A DNA stretch of 11,224 nt from Candidatus Thorarchaeota archaeon (GTDB lineage: Archaea > Asgardarchaeota > Thorarchaeia > Thorarchaeales > Thorarchaeaceae): contig JAHQWZ010000039.1 in the NCBI GenBank assembly GCA_029856425.1, forward strand, positions 1 through 11,224, in the 5' to 3' direction. The notes under the pieces are model-generated. The model searched no databases. It saw only the letters and a program-made list of their open reading frames with translations, and was not told the origin of the DNA. The position numbers and the translations under genes are program-made. Shown piece after piece: positions 6,068 through 11,224 of the stretch (positions are counted from its first letter, which is position 1; every line of letters starts with the position of its first letter).

Positions 6068-7495
6068 ATGCAAGAGAGGCCAAAATACACTCCCAGAGGA
6101 TACCAGACATATATTCTGGATCGGATTACCGAGCTCCGGGATACCAATCTCCTCCTCGAGCTAGATTGCGGTCTTGGGAAACGGTTCGTCACTCACCAGA
6201 TAGTAGCGGAAAGGTTTCCTGATCACAAATTCATTATTATTGTCCACTCATCCTCATCACTCGCAGAAACAATGGACTATCTCAGAGGAGAGTACGGTGG
6301 ACTGGAGGAGGACTTGGGCGAGTTATCCTCACGTGTGGCTTCCCCGAAGAGACCTTACATTCTAAAGGAGAAGCGAATAGTTGTAGCAACCCCACAAGTT
6401 CTTGCAGGCATGGCAAAGAAGGACCTGAGTCTGTTTGAGGCGTTTGATGCGATATTGATTAATGAGGTTGACACACTCATCAGGAGATCCGGTGGACGAA
6501 CTGCTCTGGTGTTTCCGTGGCCATCAATACTTGCGCTATTAGGTGATAAGTGGCTTATCGGCATGAGTGGAACACTTCGTGATGACCATGCAGTCTTTAC
6601 CAAGGAGCAGCTTGAGATACGTGACGAATTGAATACTCTGAAAGAACACATTCCAGATGCAGAACTCATCTCAATGGAGGACCTTTATGGAACAGATGTG
6701 GAGAGCTTCCTTGAACCAACATTTCTGACTGTCGGAACTGTGACAGATGTGAAGATTCGGTCAATTGCCACTGTAATGGACGAGCTTATTCGAAATACTA
6801 GGTCTGAGATAATTGCAGAGCTAGCGGAAGGAGATAACTTGGATTTGGTTGAGGGAGATGCTAGGCGAGTGCATCTGCTGCTTGAAAGACTGCCCATCAC
6901 AGAGGAGCTGAAAGGGCAGTACTCAACACTCCTGATGCTGCGAAAATACATCTACGCGATGCCGCCTAAGCAGTTTCTTAGGATGTTTCACTCAGACCTG
7001 ATGAAGAAGTACTTCAATGTCAGTCAGCTCCGGAGGATCCTTCCCACGGTTTCATCAAAAGTCACTCGCGTGCTCCAAATCGCATTGAATCATAAGAAGA
7101 CGCTTGTGCTCACTTCCTATCTTGAGATGGTTTCTCAGATTCGAAAAGTGCTTGAGACAGCTGGTCTCAAAGTCCTTGTAGTAACAGGACAGACACGCGA
7201 TAAAGGTGAGGTTTTGGCTGAATTCAGGGAGAATTCTAACACTCATGTGCTTGTAATGTCACCAGTTGGCGAGCGTGATCTAGATATCCCACAGGCTGAG
7301 GTTATGGTAATCTGCGATACGATTAACACAACGAAGACAATGTATCAGAAGATGAAAAGAACTAGAGGCGGGCTTGTAGTACTCCTTGCTTACAGTGGAA
7401 CCTCTGAGGAACGAAAGGTCAGAAGGCTGATGCAACGGGTCCTTGAGCGATACCCCTGGTCTACTGCGGTTGTAGAGCACAATTCTCCTCTATAG
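6068..7495 (+). CDS. Hef/FANCM-like superfamily 2 helicase with degenerate catalytic motifs
   Basis: This 475-residue protein has two RecA-like lobes and an insertion, as in archaeal Hef, but no ERCC4 nuclease domain. Recognisable in order: TPRGYQTYIL (8-17, the RxYQ motif), DCGLGKRF (33-40, motif I), VATPQVL (106-112, motif Ib), INEVD (131-135, motif II), MSGT (166-169, motif III), a helical insertion of about 150 residues (about 175-330) where Hef carries its thumb-like domain, TLVLTSYLEMV (345-355, motif IV), VMSPVGERDLDIP (396-408, motif V) and YQKMKRTRGG (426-435, motif VI). Key residues are changed. GKT/S is GKR, the motif II Asp is Asn132 while Glu133 remains, and the last Arg of motif VI is displaced. 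ATPase activity may be weak or lost. Hef relatives act on forked DNA in repair; whether this one still does is open. It converges with the next gene. Confidence 0.85.
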   Translation: MQERPKYTPRGYQTYILDRITELRDTNLLLELDCGLGKRFVTHQIVAERFPDHKFIIIVHSSSSLAETMDYLRGEYGGLEEDLGELSSRVASPKRPYILKEKRIVVATPQVLAGMAKKDLSLFEAFDAILINEVDTLIRRSGGRTALVFPWPSILALLGDKWLIGMSGTLRDDHAVFTKEQLEIRDELNTLKEHIPDAELISMEDLYGTDVESFLEPTFLTVGTVTDVKIRSIATVMDELIRNTRSEIIAELAEGDNLDLVEGDARRVHLLLERLPITEELKGQYSTLLMLRKYIYAMPPKQFLRMFHSDLMKKYFNVSQLRRILPTVSSKVTRVLQIALNHKKTLVLTSYLEMVSQIRKVLETAGLKVLVVTGQTRDKGEVLAEFRENSNTHVLVMSPVGERDLDIPQAEVMVICDTINTTKTMYQKMKRTRGGLVVLLAYSGTSEERKVRRLMQRVLERYPWSTAVVEHNSPL

Positions 7496-7504
7496 ATGAA
7501 TTGT
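7479..7504. terminator. Hairpin between convergent gene ends
   Basis: ACAATTC (7479-7485) and GAATTGT (7498-7504) are perfect 7-bp arms with a 12-base loop that includes the helicase stop codon. The hairpin sits exactly where two convergent transcripts meet. No U tract follows, so the terminator role is tentative. Confidence 0.3.
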
Positions 7505-7507
7505 CCA

Positions 7508-8455
7508 CTATTTGCTGCCTGTAAATGTGACAGAGAGCAAGTTTAGCAAGGACTCCTGGAAACTGGGATCAACCTTGGACTGCACGTAACGACATATCTC
7601 GATGAATTGGTTCGTTCTTGAATCGGCATCTTCATGGGTGCCAATGATCTTTTTGGCGCTTTTGCTTAGATTTCTGACAATTGTTTTTGCATTCTTGTAC
7701 TCGCCTAGAATCTTGTCCGAATCCTGCTCAATCCGTTGAATTTGGCTCTTGACTCGTATATCTGCAAGATCGTCACTTCCAAGCGATTTCACCATGTCCA
7801 TTATCACATCAAGAATCCCATTGTGCAACCCAGCTATAAGTGCCTCTACCTCATACGCGGTGAACTTCACTGTTGTAGACTCATCTGTCAACTTCCACTT
7901 GAGATCGCTGCTTCTATTGACCGTGAGTTTTCTGCTTCCAATGACAATCATCTCATCATAGAATCTGCTGTCTAAACTCCCTTGGACAGCAGTCTTCACA
8001 AGAGCTGCCTCCGAGAGCTTAAGATCTATTGTTTGACCCCCATTCATGACAGCCAGACAGTACCCTTGTTTTGGCGCCATCTTCTTGACATAGTCCGATG
8101 CAGGGGCAACCTCTACAGGCGGCAAATGCTTCAGCTTCTCAGCCAATTCCCTTACTTCAGCCTCTGTGCATATGTAGGTCTGCCTATCTCCCGAGATTGA
8201 TATTGTACCATCCTCGGCCCGCTCGAAATCAATCTTATTTCCGCCTCCAACATCCGTTGTCTTATGATATGTCTGCTTGTAACTTCTGGCTGTTTGTGCG
8301 AGCTTTTCAAGCGCGGCAGCAATCATGTGAGCCTCTCCATATCCGAGGGTGATTTCAGCAGCACCATCTGTGCCACGGCCAATTCCCACGGCTCCATCAG
8401 TCCTTATTTTGACGTACATCTCGCCAACCACCATTGCATCCAGTGACTGAAACAT
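7508..8455 (-). CDS. Unknown protein with four repeated strand-helix modules and a helical C-terminus
   Basis: This 315-residue protein belongs to no family I recognise. Four weakly similar modules run through residues 12-216. Each has one or more beta strands leading into a helix: EITLGYGEAHMIAAALEKLA (34-53), TYICTEAEVRELAEKLKHL (93-111), IDLKLSEAALVKTAVQGSL (143-161) and VKFTAYEVEALIAGLHNGIL (196-215). The shared pattern is hydrophobic-x-hydrophobic-T/S-x-x-E followed by an amphipathic helix. Residues 225-272 are a charged helix (RIEQDSDKILGEYKNAKTIV), and the last 35 residues are also helical. No signal peptide or membrane segment is seen. The whole suggests a cytoplasmic binding or scaffold protein. 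ATG 8455 is the longest start; Met8 and Met13 are possible. A perfect 12-bp palindrome lies in the leader, and the 3' end faces the helicase gene 12 bases away. Confidence 0.75.
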   Translation of the reverse strand: MFQSLDAMVVGEMYVKIRTDGAVGIGRGTDGAAEITLGYGEAHMIAAALEKLAQTARSYKQTYHKTTDVGGGNKIDFERAEDGTISISGDRQTYICTEAEVRELAEKLKHLPPVEVAPASDYVKKMAPKQGYCLAVMNGGQTIDLKLSEAALVKTAVQGSLDSRFYDEMIVIGSRKLTVNRSSDLKWKLTDESTTVKFTAYEVEALIAGLHNGILDVIMDMVKSLGSDDLADIRVKSQIQRIEQDSDKILGEYKNAKTIVRNLSKSAKKIIGTHEDADSRTNQFIEICRYVQSKVDPSFQESLLNLLSVTFTGSK

Positions 8456-8469
8456 AGAAAACTATTCCG

Positions 8470-8481
8470 GCACAATTGTGC
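8470..8481. promoter_or_regulatory. Perfect 12-bp palindrome in the leader, candidate operator
   Basis: GCACAATTGTGC is its own reverse complement. It lies 15-26 bases before ATG 8455 and 10-20 bases after the start predicted from the TATA element at 8511-8521. That position fits a dimeric repressor site or a leader hairpin. The regulator is unknown. Confidence 0.4.
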
Positions 8482-8510
8482 TCGGGTTCTAAGTTTACCA
8501 AATCCCAACT

Positions 8511-8521
8511 CTAATATAATC
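8511..8521. promoter_or_regulatory. Shared TATA element for two divergent genes
   Basis: CTAATATAATC reads as GATTATATTAG on the other strand, so both strands offer an A/T box. On the plus strand it is centred about 31 bases before ATG 8547, predicting a leaderless or five-base leader message for the 56-residue gene. On the minus strand it predicts a start near 8490 and a 35-base leader for the four-module protein. Confidence 0.45.
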
Positions 8522-8546
8522 CCTGCCATAAGTCGACCTGACAGCT

Positions 8547-8717
8547 ATGGGCGATGAGAGAATTGATCTGGCTTTTATGAATAATGCACCTACTAATGCA
8601 CAATATATCTGCCCATTCTGCAATAATCAGAATACTCGAAAGGGCTCAGCCCTCCAGCTATCATTACTGATTGCACCAACACTGCTTCTTCTGATAGTTC
8701 TTTTCTCAATTACATGA
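8547..8717 (+). CDS. 56-residue membrane protein with a CPFC knuckle
   Basis: A short frame from ATG 8547 to TGA 8717 encodes 56 residues. The N-terminal 20 are polar, CPFCNNQNTRKG (22-33) is a half zinc-ribbon or rubredoxin-like knuckle, and LQLSLLIAPTLLLLIVLFSI (36-55) is a single hydrophobic segment reaching the C-terminus. That is the plan of a tail-anchored small protein with its metal-binding head in the cytoplasm. With one CxxC pair only, metal binding would need a dimer or a partner. Support comes from the ordered composition and from a TATA element at the right distance for near-leaderless expression; no Shine-Dalgarno site is seen. The function is unknown. It could be a chance frame, but the knuckle followed by a membrane helix makes that less likely. 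Confidence 0.55.
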   Translation: MGDERIDLAFMNNAPTNAQYICPFCNNQNTRKGSALQLSLLIAPTLLLLIVLFSIT

Positions 8718-8781
8718 CTAGACTAGCAAATGAAACACATATCTTCGTTACTAATAGCACGAGTCGAGATCGACCAGAAAT

Positions 8782-8804
8782 GCAGAAGGTCAAGTGCCTT
8801 CTGC
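8782..8804. terminator. Hairpin terminator-like structure between convergent genes
   Basis: GCAGAAGG (8782-8789) and CCTTCTGC (8797-8804) pair perfectly around a seven-base loop. The arms extend to 11 bp with one wobble. It begins ten bases past the stop of the minus-strand beta-protein gene, and the 56-residue plus-strand gene ends 64 bases on the other side. It probably marks a 3' end for one or both transcripts. Confidence 0.5.
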
Positions 8805-8813
8805 GTTCATGCT

Positions 8814-9173
8814 CTAAATCTCGTCATCTACTTCGAAGGCTATCCCACCGATTTCCTTTGTTTCTAGACCAATGCCAATTTTATGTGGCCCAGCTGGGAG
8901 AGGATCTGCCTTCACATGAATCTCAACTTCAACTCCCACCTTGATGATGAAAGTGTTCGATTCCGTGACTTCTGCTGCGCTAACCTCTCCATCCTGGGAC
9001 TTGATCAGGGTCGTATCAAGCGAATACTCATTACCATCCACAGTGACCGGCGACATAGCAGTCGCAGTTCCGTTGGATAGAGAGTTCTTAATCTTGAAAC
9101 TGAAGCCATCATCTAGGTTGGAGAGGCTATTCTTAACGTACAGTCTCTTCAGGATGCTTGCAGGTATCTTCAT
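8814..9173 (-). CDS. Small, predicted all-beta protein of unknown function
   Basis: This 119-residue acidic protein begins MKIPASILKRLYVKNSLSN. Past the first helix it looks rich in beta strands: DGFSFKIKNSL, a valine/threonine-rich middle (YSLDTTLI), FIIKVGVEVEIHVKA (strand), PLPAGPHKIGIGLET and GGIAFEVDDEI at the end. The loop LPAGPHKI resembles those of immunoglobulin-like or sandwich domains. No cysteine, signal peptide or membrane helix is present, so it is probably cytoplasmic. I do not recognise a named family. The frame opens at TTG 9209, but ATG 9173 is the natural start. The TATA box at 9224-9232 would place the transcript start near 9202, which rules out the TTG. A GGAGG lies 12 bases before the ATG, rather far for an optimal site. 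Confidence 0.75.
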   Translation of the reverse strand: MKIPASILKRLYVKNSLSNLDDGFSFKIKNSLSNGTATAMSPVTVDGNEYSLDTTLIKSQDGEVSAAEVTESNTFIIKVGVEVEIHVKADPLPAGPHKIGIGLETKEIGGIAFEVDDEI

Positions 9174-9200
9174 TCTTTCTTCATGCCTCCAATGAGGTTC

Positions 9201-9222
9201 TTGAGCCAAGCTTTTGGCTCAA
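9201..9222. promoter_or_regulatory. Perfect 9-bp inverted repeat between TATA box and transcript start, candidate operator
   Basis: TTGAGCCAA (9201-9209) and TTGGCTCAA (9214-9222) are perfect inverted arms with a four-base spacer. For the minus-strand gene the site lies immediately downstream of its TATA box and covers the predicted start. Archaeal repressors commonly bind there to exclude RNA polymerase. The binding protein is not identified. Confidence 0.5.
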
Positions 9223-9223
9223 T

Positions 9224-9232
9224 CTTTTATAG
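9224..9232 (-). promoter_or_regulatory. TATA box for the small beta-protein gene
   Basis: Minus-strand CTATAAAAG is the best TATA box in the window. It lies about 55 bases before ATG 9173, predicting a start near 9202 and a leader of about 29 bases. Confidence 0.6.
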
Positions 9233-9379
9233 GTTCCGAACAGTATTTAGAATGAAAACACCCGCAATTTATACATTAAAATCATCTATGGGACTGACTT
9301 CTCAATCCAGAGAAGGATTCCATCTACCACATCATCTGTTCTGCGGGTGATAAAGCATGCCAATGGATTGTTGGAATAT

Positions 9380-10450
9380 ATGACAACAGCAGAAGATTCT
9401 CAGAAACTGGTCCAATATCGCTGTGAGGTCTGCAATGCACCGTATCCGCTGGGGGCGGATGATGTCATATCAACTTGCCCTTATTGTGGCTACACGTTCA
9501 TCGTGGACGGTGGCGAGATGAAGACACACTTGCTTCTGAACAACAAGCTGAAGAAAGAAGGAGTGGTAAAGGCTGTTTCAGATTGGATACAGTTTGCAGC
9601 CTCGAAATCTGTGGGGAAGGGTGTCACAAAGGATATTGAGCTGGGCAATCCGGTACTTCAATGGATCCCGATTTTTCGGGTGAAGGCATCGAGTCAAACC
9701 TATCACTTTGGTGCAGAGCAAAAGGGTTCAGGCAAGAACAAACACTGGGTGAAAGTCGAGGGGCGTGATTCAGCCAAAATCACCGAATGGGTGTTAGCTA
9801 GGAGATACGCGGCAGCCTTTGGTATCAAGGAGTTCATGGAATCTCTAGAAGATGAAGAGTCGAAGACTTTTGACATCAATCTTACCGATAAAGCCCCAGT
9901 ACTCAACGCAGAGATTGCTGATACTGATGCTCCAGTCCGTGCCAAATATCAGAAGTCGGAGAGAGATCGGGCTGAGCTCAATGAGAAAGTCGAGAAGCTA
10001 TTCGATTACAGGCTGGATATGGACATCGAAGATTGCACCTATTTTCATGCCCCTTACTGGTTGATTAGATATGAATATCGGGGAGGCACATTTCGTGTTG
10101 CAGTTTCCGGGGCAACGGGAAGAGTTGTTCTTGGTGAGTTGCCTGTCACCAAGACCTATCGCGTAAAGAAGTGGTTCTCAAGCGTATTTATGCTAGTCGC
10201 AGCGGCACTCCTCATTCAAGGCACCCCATATATCACATATGCCATCTTAATGGCTGACTCATCTGATGGTGAAGTCTTTCTCATACCAGTGGCTATGTTC
10301 ATTCTGGGGATTATTCTGTGGGCTGGGTCGATCCAGGTGATAGGAGGAGTTCTGAAATACGAGATTCAGTTGACCGCAGATGGCGAGGAACGTGAAGAAG
10401 GGTTCTCCTTTGGCGATTCTCTAAAAGGCTTTGGAGGTAGGTTCTCATGA
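9380..10450 (+). CDS. Zinc-ribbon membrane protein of unknown function, first of a tandem paralog pair
   Basis: This 356-residue protein opens with a zinc ribbon: CEVC (15-18) and CPYC (33-36) are four zinc ligands in ribbon geometry. A soluble domain of about 220 residues follows, ending in a conserved-looking block APYWLIRYEYRGG (224-236) and SGATGRVVLGELP (243-255). Two membrane segments lie at about 268-291 and 299-323, and the charged tail is probably cytoplasmic. The downstream neighbour has the same ribbon and the same terminal block (IPVWHIKYDF, DGASGRVIAL), so the two are paralogs. Similar CxxC...CxxC proteins with a PYW block are often labelled loosely as primosomal or zinc-ribbon proteins without known activity. 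ATG 9380 is preferred to GTG 9347 because homology begins near the ribbon. A TATA-like TTTATA at 9268-9273 may drive the pair. Confidence 0.8.
   Translation: MTTAEDSQKLVQYRCEVCNAPYPLGADDVISTCPYCGYTFIVDGGEMKTHLLLNNKLKKEGVVKAVSDWIQFAASKSVGKGVTKDIELGNPVLQWIPIFRVKASSQTYHFGAEQKGSGKNKHWVKVEGRDSAKITEWVLARRYAAAFGIKEFMESLEDEESKTFDINLTDKAPVLNAEIADTDAPVRAKYQKSERDRAELNEKVEKLFDYRLDMDIEDCTYFHAPYWLIRYEYRGGTFRVAVSGATGRVVLGELPVTKTYRVKKWFSSVFMLVAAALLIQGTPYITYAILMADSSDGEVFLIPVAMFILGIILWAGSIQVIGGVLKYEIQLTADGEEREEGFSFGDSLKGFGGRFS
10433..10438 (+). promoter_or_regulatory. Ribosome binding site for the second zinc-ribbon gene
   Basis: GGAGGT lies eight bases before ATG 10447, inside the 3' end of the preceding gene. 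The start overlaps the previous stop as ATGA (10447-10450), so translation of the pair is likely coupled. Confidence 0.65.
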
Positions 10451-11224
10451 GTACGATTCACTGTCCAAACTGTGATGGCCCCATCCAAGTGCCGCATCAT
10501 AGCAGTACAATTGTCTGTCCATATTGCAGCACAACGGTCCAGGTGAAGACAGGTGAGATTCTCAAAGAGAGCTATGTCATGAGAGTACAATATACGCTTA
10601 ATGATGCATGGGACAAGCTGCTGAATTGGGCCACAAAACAGCTTGGTGCGCCACAAGACCTCGAGCAAAAATCAAAGATTGTTGAGAGTGAAATAGTGTA
10701 CTATCCATTCTGGGTTATAGAAGTTGAAGCAGATGGTAGTTATGTAGGTACTCAAAAGAAGCCTAATTGGAATCATGGTGGCCGATTCACTAGTCTCAGC
10801 TGGGAGTCTGTGGAGGAAAAAGGCTATCTCGATTTAGAACGGGACATCTTCATTCCCGCATCTGCGGACGTTCCCAAGGCGTTACTTGATTATATCATTC
10901 CCACGAAGAGAAAGGAATTCTTCAGTAAGGACATGATTGATGATGTAGCTGGAAAACTAAGGCCCGTCCAGGTAGATCGTGAGGTAGCAATGGATTCCGC
11001 GAAGAGAATAATGTCTCTATCGCTTCATGATGAGGCTATGAAAGAAGTAGATCATGTCACCAGAATGGATACTACCCTCAAAGTTTCCGCAGTGTTTCTA
11101 GTGTACATTCCCGTATGGCACATCAAGTATGACTTCTCAATCAGGAAATACAATGCTATGGTGGACGGTGCATCTGGTCGAGTGATCGCTTTGAAGTTCC
11201 CAAGAAAGATGGCTTTTAGGGCGA
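10447..11224 (+). CDS. Zinc-ribbon protein, paralog of the preceding gene, partial (C-terminus beyond window)
   Basis: At least 259 residues are visible. The N-terminus is a compact zinc ribbon: CPNC at 6-9 and CPYC at 24-27. There follows YTLNDAWDKLLNWATKQLGA, then IVYYPFWVIEVEADGSYVG near 83-101 and a second, similar strand block IPVWHIKYDFS near 225 with DGASGRVIAL. These repeat the layout of the upstream protein, although that one has longer linkers. The YYPFW and IPVWH blocks, each followed by beta strands, suggest two copies of one fold within the chain. Whether membrane segments follow, as in the upstream paralog, cannot be seen. The four-base overlap with the previous gene implies co-expression and possibly a heteromeric membrane-associated complex. 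Its function is unknown. Confidence 0.8.
   Translation, partial: MSTIHCPNCDGPIQVPHHSSTIVCPYCSTTVQVKTGEILKESYVMRVQYTLNDAWDKLLNWATKQLGAPQDLEQKSKIVESEIVYYPFWVIEVEADGSYVGTQKKPNWNHGGRFTSLSWESVEEKGYLDLERDIFIPASADVPKALLDYIIPTKRKEFFSKDMIDDVAGKLRPVQVDREVAMDSAKRIMSLSLHDEAMKEVDHVTRMDTTLKVSAVFLVYIPVWHIKYDFSIRKYNAMVDGASGRVIALKFPRKMAFRA

Noticed and set aside
9159..9173. Possible upstream micro-frame near the start of the small beta protein (ATG AAG AAA GAA TGA)
   Set aside because: GGAGG is only one base from this ATG, too close for initiation, and four codons give nothing to evaluate.
9259..9349. 8-bp inverted repeat CACCCGCA / TGCGGGTG 75 bases apart, with an inner AATCC/GGATT hairpin, as a possible structured leader or riboswitch
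   Set aside because: The nearest TATA-like element would start the transcript after the left arm, and no known riboswitch core is recognisable.

Overview
The window is most likely from an archaeon. The evidence is three TrmB-type winged-helix regulators, a geranylgeranyl-reductase-like flavoprotein, a stand-alone protein resembling the archaeal ThrRS editing domain, a Hef-like helicase, and AT-rich TATA-type promoter elements about 25 bases upstream of several starts. Shine-Dalgarno-led starts (GGAGG) and apparently leaderless starts both occur. Base composition is moderate. An Asgard-type lineage such as Thorarchaeota is only a guess. There are no rRNA, tRNA, CRISPR, transposase or phage genes, and coding density is high.

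Left part (1-3027, minus strand): three tandem, divergent TrmB-like regulator paralogs run leftwards, the last one cut by the window edge. A TATA-like element precedes the first of them. A G-rich intergenic stretch with a 9-bp stem hairpin separates them from a geranylgeranyl-reductase-type FAD enzyme (3028-4257, minus).

Centre (4258-7507): a divergent promoter region with nested palindromes leads rightwards into a membrane-anchored left-handed beta-helix (hexapeptide) acyltransferase-like protein. Next comes a 130-residue free-standing relative of the archaeal threonyl-tRNA editing domain, with apparent changes at expected active-site positions. A small four-cysteine protein converges on it from the minus strand. 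Its promoter shares a symmetric TTATAA element with the region upstream of a Hef/FANCM-like SF2 helicase, whose catalytic motifs I, II and VI are all degenerate.

Right part (7508-11224): a minus-strand protein built from four weak copies of a strand-helix module converges on the helicase. Divergent from it is a 56-residue protein with a CPFC knuckle and one membrane segment. A small, apparently all-beta minus-strand protein follows, with a perfect 9-bp inverted repeat placed between its TATA box and predicted transcription start. Last are two tandem, translationally coupled zinc-ribbon paralogs, the second truncated by the window end.

No single pathway ties the genes together. The recurring themes are CxxC zinc-binding proteins of unknown role, regulators, and proteins that look like catalytically altered relatives of known enzymes. 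Functional assignments rest on motifs read by eye; no database search was possible.
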